From contig JAUWOM010000072.1 of assembly GCA_030612085.1 (NCBI GenBank), positions 1-5,694 of the forward strand: 5,694 nucleotides of DNA, given 5' to 3'. The position numbers and the translations under genes were made by a program. Source of the DNA: Actinomycetes bacterium. GTDB taxonomy: Bacteria; Actinomycetota; Humimicrobiia; JAHJRV01. The notes beneath the pieces were generated by a model, which saw only the letters and a list, made by a program, of their open reading frames with translations, was not told the DNA's origin and searched no databases. The first letter of the stretch is position 1. Every line of letters starts with the position of its first letter. Of the stretch, positions 1-5,650 are shown in pieces.

Positions 1-81
1 ATTAGCAATATAATCAGGTAAAGAGCCAAAAAAGAAATTTTTTAATCTCCACTCTTCACTAGCCCCTATAATAATTAAATG
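1..81 (-). pseudogene. Usp-domain C-terminal fragment, cut by window edge
   Basis: A 27-codon open frame reads into the left edge and includes GASEEWRLKNFFFGS, the ATP-loop region of a universal stress protein (Usp) domain. It closely matches the second Usp domain of the permease gene at 1803-1882: 21 of 26 residues agree, and 67 of 80 bases agree by hand alignment. Most base differences are silent or conservative, so the copy was probably under selection after it diverged. Upstream, the frame meets a TAA at 82-84 and a second TAA at 91-93, which is the antiporter stop. No ATG, GTG or TTG precedes the conserved part. What is visible is therefore a headless Usp tail, not a complete gene. Its remaining C-terminus lies outside the window. 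Identity as Usp-related sequence is strong; calling it a pseudogene is inference. Confidence 0.75.
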
Positions 82-90
82 TTAAATCCT

Positions 91-1155
91 TTAAGGTATA
101 AGCTTATTAATCAAAAATATGTAAGAAAATAAGTAAAGCACAATGAAAATGATTCCTGCCTTTTTATCTACTCTTTCTCTGGCTACCAAAATAGAAATGA
201 CTGCTAAAGAGGCAAATAATGTGTAGAGGATGGTCGGTCTGGCGAGCTCACCAGAAACTGCTTGGGGAAATAAAGATAGACCGATTCCGATGGAGAAGCT
301 CGCATCAACAATGCAACTACCGATTATGTCTCCGATTGCAATCTCGTATTGTTTTTTACGAAGTGCGGTCACGTCAACTACTAGTTCCGGGAGAGATGTC
401 CCAATACCCACTAAAAAGAAACTGATGAAGTACTCGGGGACCTTAATTGCCTCTGAAAGCATAATTACCGAACGGATGACAGCATAGGAGCCGACAGCAA
501 CGCCAACAAAACCTAAGCCAGCTATCGAAAAATGATATATATTTCTTTTAAAAGCTTTTAACGAACCTACGTGATTTAAACCATCCCTCCCAACTATAGT
601 CTTAGTTATCAACATATAAATTGGCCAGCTTCCAACGAGAAACAAGGCGTTGATCCGAGAAACATATCCCTTTTCTACAACAGAGATAACAAGCATAATC
701 GCCAAAATTAGACAGCCACCCATGACGATAATTTCCTTTCTTTTAACCCTAAATGAACGACCCAAAAAGGGAAGGAGTCCAAAAACCAAAGTCAGTTGAG
801 TTAAGACTGAACCCATGGAGTCCCCAATATCGATATCTGCGTGACCTAACGATGAGGAGACAATTGAGTTAACGATCTCGGGTAAATCAGTGCCTAAGGA
901 AACTAACACGAGGCCAATCATAAGTGGAGATATGCCTAGGGCGGAAGCAAGGATAGCCGAATGCTCGACAGCTTTACTGCTGGAAAGTACCATCAGCAAG
1001 ATACCGGTAATGAGGATTAATATTCCTGTTACTGGTGACTTAAATATTTTTAGGAGACGCTCACCAGAAAATTCATGGATACTATCCATTCCAAGGAGAG
1101 CGATGGTGATTATTAAGATACCTATTCCAATTCCGATTAAGTTTTTTTTGTTCAT
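91..1155 (-). CDS. Ca2+/cation antiporter, CaCA superfamily (YrbG/NCX-like)
   Basis: This is an inner-membrane exchanger that probably couples Ca2+ (or another cation) movement to Na+ or H+. The 354 residues are nearly all hydrophobic helices and contain the two inverted alpha-repeats that define the family. Repeat 1 (about 81-125) has SLGTDLPE and then GDSMGS. Repeat 2 (about 245-290) has GIGTSLPE and then GDIIGS. The expected ion-binding acids are E93 and E257. Residues D112 and D276 occupy the positions usually filled by Asn or Asp after the Gly. The protein is somewhat longer than E. coli YrbG because of an extra N-terminal hydrophobic helix (about 6-23) and a polar loop. The start is the only ATG after an in-frame stop 7 codons upstream; no Shine-Dalgarno sequence is visible. 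Sampled lines run at 33-50% GC, above the neighbouring genes, which hints at transfer. The transported ion cannot be told from sequence. Confidence 0.9.
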   Translation of the reverse strand: MNKKNLIGIGIGILIITIALLGMDSIHEFSGERLLKIFKSPVTGILILITGILLMVLSSSKAVEHSAILASALGISPLMIGLVLVSLGTDLPEIVNSIVSSSLGHADIDIGDSMGSVLTQLTLVFGLLPFLGRSFRVKRKEIIVMGGCLILAIMLVISVVEKGYVSRINALFLVGSWPIYMLITKTIVGRDGLNHVGSLKAFKRNIYHFSIAGLGFVGVAVGSYAVIRSVIMLSEAIKVPEYFISFFLVGIGTSLPELVVDVTALRKKQYEIAIGDIIGSCIVDASFSIGIGLSLFPQAVSGELARPTILYTLFASLAVISILVARERVDKKAGIIFIVLYLFSYIFLINKLIP

Positions 1156-1175
1156 GATGATGGTTATTTTTTATG

Positions 1176-1187
1176 GGAAAATTTTCC
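1176..1187. repeat. 12-bp perfect palindrome before the antiporter start
   Basis: GGAAAATTTTCC is a perfect palindrome centred about 26 bases upstream of the antiporter ATG, inside its predicted 5' untranslated leader. It could be a protein-binding site or a small hairpin in the leader. It could also be chance, since the core is a simple A4T4 run. Confidence 0.35.
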
Positions 1188-1206
1188 GGGGGCAGGAAAC
1201 TAAACT

Positions 1207-1235
1207 ATTATATCAAATCAAAGTTTGATTAAAAT
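1207..1235 (-). promoter_or_regulatory. Extended -10 promoter for the antiporter gene
   Basis: On the minus strand 1212-1207 reads TATAAT, preceded by TGA, which gives the extended -10 form TGNTATAAT. The hexamer 17 bases further upstream (1235-1230) is ATTTTA, a poor -35, as is common for extended -10 promoters. Transcription would start near 1200 and leave a leader of about 45 bases before the ATG at 1155. Confidence 0.6.
1216..1230. promoter_or_regulatory. 15-bp dyad in the antiporter promoter spacer, operator candidate
   Basis: AATCAAAGTTTGATT has perfect 7-base arms (1216-1222 and 1224-1230) around one central base. It lies almost wholly within the 17-base spacer of the antiporter promoter, where a bound repressor would block RNA polymerase and a MerR-type activator could act. 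The symmetry and placement are seen directly; the regulatory role is inference. Confidence 0.45.
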
Positions 1236-1252
1236 TATTGGCATAACTCGCG

Positions 1253-1274
1253 CCTGAAATCTTCTAAATTCAGG
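1253..1274. repeat. Short inverted repeat, 6-base arms
   Basis: CCTGAA (1253-1258) and TTCAGG (1269-1274) are perfect arms around a 10-base loop. No T-tract follows on either strand, so it is not a normal terminator. It lies just upstream of the antiporter promoter. Confidence 0.35.
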
Positions 1275-1354
1275 GTTGCGTTGTGCACACCGGATTGTCC
1301 CTTTTTAGTTTTGTTCTTTTAAAATTTTTGTGTTTTTCTTTTCTTTGTACAGCA

Positions 1355-1372
1355 CTCGCCGCGGGCGGCGAG
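1355..1372. repeat. GC-rich hairpin (7-bp stem, 4-base loop)
   Basis: CTCGCCG (1355-1361) pairs perfectly with CGGCGAG (1366-1372) around the loop CGGG. This 18-base, almost pure GC block stands out in a region otherwise poor in GC. The word AGCAC (GTGCT on the minus strand) occurs on both sides. The minus strand continues with an A-rich rather than T-rich run, so it does not look like an intrinsic terminator. It resembles the short palindromic repeats dispersed in many bacterial genomes, but only one copy is present here. Confidence 0.6.
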
Positions 1373-1407
1373 CACCACACCCAATTCTGCTTCTGTTTCT
1401 ACGATGA

Positions 1408-1481
1408 CGGACTTATCTGAAGTTGAACCAGGGACCTCATCCTTATCAGAGATGCGCTCTAACCTACTGAGCTATGAGCCA
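1408..1481 (-). tRNA. tRNA-Ile(GAT), decayed 3' half, possible pseudogene
   Basis: The 5' half is a standard bacterial tRNA-Ile. It has the D-arm GCTCAGTAGGTTAGAGC, and a five-pair anticodon stem CATCT/GGATG around the loop CTGATAA, with anticodon GAT at 1447-1445. The T-loop TTCAACT is recognisable. The 3' half is damaged. The T-stem CCTGG/TCAGA has a C-A mismatch and a G-U pair. The acceptor TGGCTCA/TAAGTCC has a C-A mismatch, a G-U pair and a terminal T-C mismatch. The base after the acceptor is G rather than A, and no CCA is encoded. Four of the deviations are single C-to-T or G-to-A changes from a pairing sequence. A good promoter lies just upstream, so it may still be transcribed. It is either a pseudogene or a poorly folding tRNA. 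The damaged end faces the GC-richer DNA. Confidence 0.75.
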
Positions 1482-1493
1482 ATCTTTAATATT

Positions 1494-1522
1494 ATTATAT
1501 TATCTTTTTAAAAATTTGTAAA
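1494..1522 (-). promoter_or_regulatory. Sigma-70-type promoter driving the tRNA-Ile gene
   Basis: On the minus strand TTTACA (1522-1517) and TATAAT (1499-1494) are separated by exactly 17 bases. This is one mismatch from the consensus. Transcription would begin near 1487, about 6 bases before the tRNA. It is the best promoter in the window, though the surroundings are AT-rich. Confidence 0.65.
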
Positions 1523-1656
1523 GATATTAAGTTAATAATGTATAAGAAATAATAAAATAATAATGGCAATTGGAAAATCAATATTTAAAATTTCTATATA
1601 TAAAATGTAGATTTTTATTTTCTATATGAAATAATTTTAAAGTCTCGTTTGATTAA
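1523..1656. other. Very AT-rich non-coding spacer
   Basis: No gene or clear site is seen here. The base content is extreme (about 10% GC in the line 1501-1560), which separates the GC-richer tRNA/antiporter side from the permease side. Position 1644 starts TCTCGTTTGATTAATGAGA, whose 4-base ends can pair. It merges into the repeat that follows. Confidence 0.5.
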
Positions 1657-1694
1657 TGAGATTGCTTCGGGACTTTGTCCCTCGCAATGACACA
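1657..1694. repeat. Dispersed palindromic repeat (GTCATTGCGAG type), short copy
   Basis: TGAGATTGC at the left and CTCGCAATGACACA at the right match the two ends of the left unit of the element at 5511-5549. The middle differs and forms its own hairpin, GGGAC TTT GTCCC. ATTGC and GCAAT at the ends can also pair, giving an imperfect stem-loop. It starts 3 bases past the permease stop codon, so it would form the 3' end of that mRNA, where it may stabilise or weakly terminate the transcript. No T-tract follows on the minus strand. Repeats with this core are common across many bacterial genomes. Confidence 0.7.
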
Positions 1695-1697
1695 GTA

Positions 1698-3962
1698 TTA
1701 AATTCTTATTTTGAAATTTAATATTTTAATTTGAATTTTTCTTATCCAAGAGATATGTCGTACTTCATGTTTTTTAACCATTAGAACTGAACATAGAGCT
1801 TTATTAGCAACATAATCTGGTATCGACCCAAAAAGGAATTTCTTTAGCCTCCACTCTTCACTCGCTCCTATAATCATTAAATCATATTTTTCTATCTTAG
1901 CTTCAGCGAGAATTCCTTTAACAACAGAATTATAATTACAAATCGAGAGGGATATATTTCTAAGAACTTCCTCTGCAAATATTTGACTAATCCAATTATT
2001 TAATTTTTCAAGTTTTTCCTCTTTTTTCTCTTCATCTCTTGGTGTTTTTATATGAATTGCTGTAATTTCACTTTCACAAGCTTTTGAAATATCTTCGGCT
2101 ATCCTTAAGCTTAATTTACAATGTGGACCTTTAGAAATTGGGACTAGGATTTTTTTTATTTTATTCAATCCTTTGTCCATTAGCACAGCTACATCACAAT
2201 TACTTTTTCCAATAACGTCTTTGGTTGGATTCTCATATATTCTATGAAAAGTAATGGGACCTCTCCATCCTAAAATAATTATTCTGGGATTAATCTCTCT
2301 GACCATAGAAAGAATCCCTGAAGTTATCCCATATGCAGCTTGTAGAATTGTATGTATGGAAATATCTTTCTTTTTAGCAAAATTTTCTACCATATGTAAT
2401 ATTTTTCTATAATTTGGTTTTTTTAATATATATTTTTGAGCTACAGATATTGAAATATTTTGAGATACTTTAACAATCTTAAGAGCAGTAACAGTTAACT
2501 TTTCATTACCTCTTGCAATATAACCTGCTAAACTTATCAGACTCTTAGCAGTTTTGGGGTTTTTTACTGGTACTAATATTTCATTTCTTTCGCTTAGACC
2601 CATTCTCTCTGTAAAAACTTCCTTTACCCTTTTAATCTCTTTGTCTTCCTTTAATAATTTTCCTAATAATCCTTTTACAGTTGTTCTTTCTCTTGAATAA
2701 GTATAATATAAAATTATGCCTCCTAAGATTATACTGAAACCTATAATTTTAGATGAGTTATTCATCATTGTAAGAACAAATAGACTTAATGCTGTTCCTA
2801 TTAAGGAAAGCCAGGGATAAAAAGGTGCCCGAAATACAGGTTTATACCAATTCAAATTGGCTCGTCTAAAAATAATAAGACTTAAATTTAACATTATAAA
2901 TGAGATCATAAATAAAGTACTAGTAACTTCAGCTAATACCTCTATCTTACTTGTAAGTGATAATATAATTGATAAAATTCCTGTTAATAAAATTGAATTT
3001 GAAGGAGTAATATATTTTGGATGGATATAACTAAACCAACTAGGTAAAATTTTATCCCTTCCCAATGCATAATTTATTCGAGATGAAGCTATAATTGCAG
3101 CATTTGCTGAAGATGCGGTTGCAAGAAGTGCTGCGACAGGTATGAGTGAGCTACCCAATTTACCCATGAATTTACTTGCTACTTCTACTATAGGATCTTT
3201 TATATTCCCTATTGTATTATATGGTAATACACCTGTTATAACTAATAATATTAAACCATATAGAATCATAGCTATTATTACTGAACCAACGATTGCCAAT
3301 GGAATATTTCTGCCAGGATTTTTAATTTCCTCAGCAATTGTTGAAATTTGTGCAAAACTGACAAAAGATACAATAATTAACCCTATAATTCCAATAACTA
3401 CCCCCCAACCATAAGGTATGAAAGGTTTATATAAATTGGTATCTACTTTATTAAAACCAAGATAGATAAATATTATAATTATAGCTATTAAAAATATAAC
3501 GATATATTTTTGAAGTAATCCAGTTATTCTTGCTCCATAGTAATTTAAAACAGTTAATAGAATTCCCATGATAATTGCTGCTAATAACTGATGAATTGGA
3601 ATAAAATAGCTAAGATAGTGACCAAAAGCATGAAGGTTAAATGCAGCAAAAAAAATGAGTCCTAACCAATTTCCAGGTCCTACTATTGACCCAGCTAAAG
3701 GTCCAAAGGCACGTGATATATAAGTGAAGCTGCCACCTGCTTTTGGTATAGCTGTTGCTATTTCTGATAGTATAAAAGCTGTTGGTATACATATTAACCC
3801 TGCAAAAATAAATGAAAGAATTGCAGCAGGTCCAACTCTTTCAGCAGCATTAGCTGATAAAACAAAAATTCCTGCACTTATCATAGATCCTAATCCAATA
3901 GCTAAAGCCTCTATTAATCCAAGTTCTCTTATTAGATGGATCTGTTCTTTTTCTTCTTCCAT
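1698..3962 (-). CDS. APC-superfamily amino acid permease fused to two Usp domains
   Basis: This is a cytoplasmic-membrane transporter, probably for amino acids. Residues 1-425 form about 12 hydrophobic helices. They carry the APC helix-1 motif GLGSMISAGIFVL (23-35) and the helix-6 region ending EEIKNPGRNIP (211-221), both typical of the family. Residues 460-600 and 602-731 are two Usp domains, expected to face the cytosol. Domain 2 ends in GASE, nine residues, then GS at 712-713. This has the spacing of the Usp ATP motif, but Glu702 replaces the second Gly. Domain 1 keeps GWRG (565-568) but has Asn-Pro in place of Gly-Ser. A basic tail (732-754) follows. Permease-Usp fusions of this length are known in bacteria and archaea. 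The start is uncertain: the ATG lacks a well-placed ribosome site, and AGGA at 3988-3985 is 22 bases away. The substrate is not predictable. Confidence 0.9.
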   Translation of the reverse strand: MEEEKEQIHLIRELGLIEALAIGLGSMISAGIFVLSANAAERVGPAAILSFIFAGLICIPTAFILSEIATAIPKAGGSFTYISRAFGPLAGSIVGPGNWLGLIFFAAFNLHAFGHYLSYFIPIHQLLAAIIMGILLTVLNYYGARITGLLQKYIVIFLIAIIIIFIYLGFNKVDTNLYKPFIPYGWGVVIGIIGLIIVSFVSFAQISTIAEEIKNPGRNIPLAIVGSVIIAMILYGLILLVITGVLPYNTIGNIKDPIVEVASKFMGKLGSSLIPVAALLATASSANAAIIASSRINYALGRDKILPSWFSYIHPKYITPSNSILLTGILSIILSLTSKIEVLAEVTSTLFMISFIMLNLSLIIFRRANLNWYKPVFRAPFYPWLSLIGTALSLFVLTMMNNSSKIIGFSIILGGIILYYTYSRERTTVKGLLGKLLKEDKEIKRVKEVFTERMGLSERNEILVPVKNPKTAKSLISLAGYIARGNEKLTVTALKIVKVSQNISISVAQKYILKKPNYRKILHMVENFAKKKDISIHTILQAAYGITSGILSMVREINPRIIILGWRGPITFHRIYENPTKDVIGKSNCDVAVLMDKGLNKIKKILVPISKGPHCKLSLRIAEDISKACESEITAIHIKTPRDEEKKEEKLEKLNNWISQIFAEEVLRNISLSICNYNSVVKGILAEAKIEKYDLMIIGASEEWRLKKFLFGSIPDYVANKALCSVLMVKKHEVRHISWIRKIQIKILNFKIRI

Positions 3963-4012
3963 TAAATTTTTAAATATAAATGTATCCTAAAAACATTTGT
4001 AGCTTAAAAATA

Positions 4013-4018
4013 ATTATA
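4013..4018 (-). promoter_or_regulatory. Possible -10 box for the permease gene
   Basis: TATAAT (4018-4013 on the minus strand) would start transcription near 4006, leaving a leader of about 45 bases before the ATG at 3962. The hexamer at the -35 distance is ATTTTC, a poor match. In DNA this rich in AT a chance TATAAT is easy to find. Confidence 0.3.
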
Positions 4019-4096
4019 TGCTTATGCTATTTAACGAAAATATCTGTAATCTAATAAATATGATTCTATATATATGCCTATATTGCCTAAAAATAT

Positions 4097-4127
4097 AAAA
4101 AAATTATGTGAAATTTTATAAATTTCA
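4097..4127 (-). terminator. Weak terminator-like hairpin after thrC
   Basis: TGAAATTT (4127-4120 on the minus strand) pairs perfectly with AAATTTCA (4116-4109) around a 3-base loop. Five bases later comes a run of seven T (4103-4097). The stem is almost all A-T and the T-run is not adjacent, so it would be a weak intrinsic terminator. It lies 55 bases past the thrC stop and would separate thrC from the permease gene. Confidence 0.35.
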
Positions 4128-4181
4128 AAAAATTAAATTTATTTCTTTTTAATATTTAATTTTTTAATATATTCAAGGTAA

Positions 4182-5453
4182 TTATAAATTTTTCTCAACA
4201 TCATTTATATCAGGTTTAATAAAGTGAGGTTTTTTAACTGCTTTTAAAGCAGAGTCTATATCTTTTAAGCCACTTCCAGTAACAAGAATAACAACTGTTT
4301 CATCTGGTTTTAATTTTTTTTCTCTTGACATCTTAATTAGTCCTGCAAATGCTGTTGCTCCAGCGGGTTCAGCAAATATGCCAGTTCTTTCAGCTAAAAT
4401 TCTCATAGCATTTAATATCTCTTCATCTGATACTACCTCTATCCCTCCATTTGATGCTCTGATATTAGATATAGCCATCTCACCATTACGAGGTCTACCA
4501 ACTGCAATACTATCTGCTATTGTATTAGGCTTTATACTTTCGATTTTATCTCCCCTTTTCATTGCTAAATAAATGGCATTTGAACCCTCAGCCTGAACAG
4601 CAATTAATTGGGGAATCTTCTTAATAATACCTATCTTTATTAAGTCATAAAAACCTTTATATACCCCGGATATGATACAACCATCTCCTACTGGAACAAA
4701 GACTTTATCAGGAATTTTAAAAGAGAGTTGATTAGCTATTTCAAGTGACACTGTTTTCTTGCCCTCGATAGTAAAAGGATTATACGCGGTATTTCTGTTA
4801 TACCATCCAAATTTATTAGTTGCTTCAATTGAGAGGTCAAATGCATCATCATAACTTCCATCTACTGCAAAAACCTCTGCTCCATACATAAGAAGCTGAG
4901 CAATCTTTGCTTTAGGAGCAGCTTTAGGAACGAATATATAACATTTCAGTCCTACACTTGCACAAATTCCAGCAAGTGAAGATGCAGCATTTCCAGTAGA
5001 AGCACAGGTGATAGCTTCAACTCCTTTATCTAAAGCCAATTTTACAACTAATGCACTGGCTCTATCCTTTAAGGAAGAGGTTGGATTTACTGTATCATCC
5101 TTTATATATAAATCTTTTATTTGTAACTGTCTTGATAAAGTTTTGTTTCTATAAATTGGTGTTCCTCCAACCTTAAGAGGTGGTATATTATTAAAATCAT
5201 CTTTAGAAAAATATTGAGTATCCTCATCCCCAAATTTTTTTACTTTCTTAGAATTATCCATAGGAAGAAAATTTAAAAGTTCCCACATAGTATTTTTAAA
5301 TTCATATGGAACCTTCGCCTTGTTTATAAAACTATTATAATTATAAATAACTTCCAAAATTCCTGATGGACCACATTTTGTACATATATACTCTACTTCT
5401 GAAGGTTTATATTCTTTTTTACACAAAACACACCTAAAATTTCTTATTTTCAA
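4182..5453 (-). CDS. thrC: Threonine synthase
   Basis: This cytosolic PLP enzyme converts O-phospho-L-homoserine to L-threonine, the last step of threonine synthesis (fold type II). The 423 residues begin with a zinc-ribbon-like module, with Cys8, Cys11, Cys24 and Cys27 as two CxxC pairs, as in many full-length bacterial and archaeal threonine synthases. The cofactor lysine is K129 in SSLKDRAS. STGNAASS (152-159) is the substrate and cofactor loop. VGDGCIISG (255-263) is the glycine-rich phosphate cup. EPAGATA (362-368) and VTGSGLKD (391-398) are the conserved C-terminal motifs. The gene starts with TTG, chosen because AAAAGGA lies 6 bases upstream and the next in-frame ATG would remove the zinc module. 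No other threonine-pathway gene is in the window. Cysteate synthase and related PLP enzymes share this fold, but the overall match favours threonine synthase. Confidence 0.93.
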   Translation of the reverse strand: MKIRNFRCVLCKKEYKPSEVEYICTKCGPSGILEVIYNYNSFINKAKVPYEFKNTMWELLNFLPMDNSKKVKKFGDEDTQYFSKDDFNNIPPLKVGGTPIYRNKTLSRQLQIKDLYIKDDTVNPTSSLKDRASALVVKLALDKGVEAITCASTGNAASSLAGICASVGLKCYIFVPKAAPKAKIAQLLMYGAEVFAVDGSYDDAFDLSIEATNKFGWYNRNTAYNPFTIEGKKTVSLEIANQLSFKIPDKVFVPVGDGCIISGVYKGFYDLIKIGIIKKIPQLIAVQAEGSNAIYLAMKRGDKIESIKPNTIADSIAVGRPRNGEMAISNIRASNGGIEVVSDEEILNAMRILAERTGIFAEPAGATAFAGLIKMSREKKLKPDETVVILVTGSGLKDIDSALKAVKKPHFIKPDINDVEKNL

Positions 5454-5459
5454 AATATA

Positions 5460-5466
5460 TCCTTTT
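5460..5466 (-). promoter_or_regulatory. Ribosome binding site deciding the thrC TTG start
   Basis: AAAAGGA on the minus strand is a good Shine-Dalgarno match. It is separated by 6 bases from the TTG at 5453-5451. It is the clearest ribosome site of the three genes and supports the non-ATG start. Confidence 0.75.
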
Positions 5467-5510
5467 AAATGTTGTTACTAAAACAAAATGTTAAAAAATA
5501 TAAATTTAAA

Positions 5511-5650
5511 TGAGATTGCCACGTCGCTAACGCTCCTCGCAATGACACATTGCCAACATATATTTTTGTCATTGCGAGCAGCTCCTGGTTGTCATTTCGA
5601 GCCACTCCTTCGTTATGCTCAGGATAAACTCCGGTGGCGTGGCAATCTCA
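5511..5650. repeat. Composite palindromic repeat element with nested inverted repeats
   Basis: The outer arms TGAGATTGCCACG (5511-5523) and CGTGGCAATCTCA (5638-5650) are a perfect 13-base inverted repeat. The inner arms CTCGCAATGACA (5536-5547) and TGTCATTGCGAG (5567-5578) are a perfect 12-base inverted repeat. A third related core, GTCATTTCGAG, occurs at 5591-5601. The left unit (5511-5549) shares both ends with the repeat at 1657-1694. There is no reading frame for a transposase, so any movement would need help from elsewhere. The element lies about 57 bases upstream of the thrC start, so its stem-loops could fall in, or just before, the thrC leader. I see no convincing thrC promoter between the two. 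Confidence 0.75.

Larger units (their letters stand above)
1156..1407. other. Gene-poor, GC-richer spacer with a possible broken reading frame
   Basis: No intact gene is seen. On the minus strand one frame is open from inside the tRNA (1471) to a TAA at 1319-1321 (50 codons), then to a TAA at 1235-1237 (27 more codons). The first part includes VETEAELGVVLAARGECC and the second NATLNLEDFRRELCQ. Neither part has a convincing start or ribosome site, and neither matches a family I recognise. It could be a gene remnant or chance. The spacer also holds three inverted repeats and the antiporter promoter, listed separately. Confidence 0.4.

Noticed and set aside
1..120. An antiporter-Usp fusion protein
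   Set aside because: The Usp fragment is in the same frame as the antiporter, but two TAA codons (91-93 and 82-84) separate them, and the antiporter already ends at a normal family length.
219..487. Overlapping plus-strand open frames opposite the antiporter gene
   Set aside because: They have no recognisable motifs or ribosome sites and lie opposite a gene with clear family motifs; they are shadows of its codons.
1355..1372. GC-rich hairpin as an intrinsic terminator
   Set aside because: On the minus strand the sequence after the stem is A-rich, and on the plus strand it is CACCACACCC; neither has the needed T-tract.
1320..1485. tmRNA, or tRNA-like start of a longer RNA
   Set aside because: The tRNA has a normal GAT anticodon arm and D-arm, which tmRNA lacks, and no tag frame or second half is seen.
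1401..1490. Plus-strand open frame beginning at 1403 across the tRNA
   Set aside because: It is the antisense of a tRNA sequence, a common false gene call.
3142..3990. Plus-strand open frames opposite the permease gene
   Set aside because: Their hydrophobic, proline- and isoleucine-rich translations are the expected mirror of membrane-helix codons on the other strand.
3963..4181. Riboswitch or leader peptide between thrC and the permease gene
   Set aside because: Apart from one weak A-T hairpin there is no GC-containing structured stretch, conserved motif or short frame with a ribosome site.
4378..4572. 64-codon plus-strand frame inside thrC
   Set aside because: It lies opposite conserved threonine synthase motifs and has no independent support.
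5511..5650. CRISPR array
   Set aside because: The GTCATT(G/T)CGAG cores are unevenly spaced, in both orientations, and have no uniform spacers or cas genes nearby.
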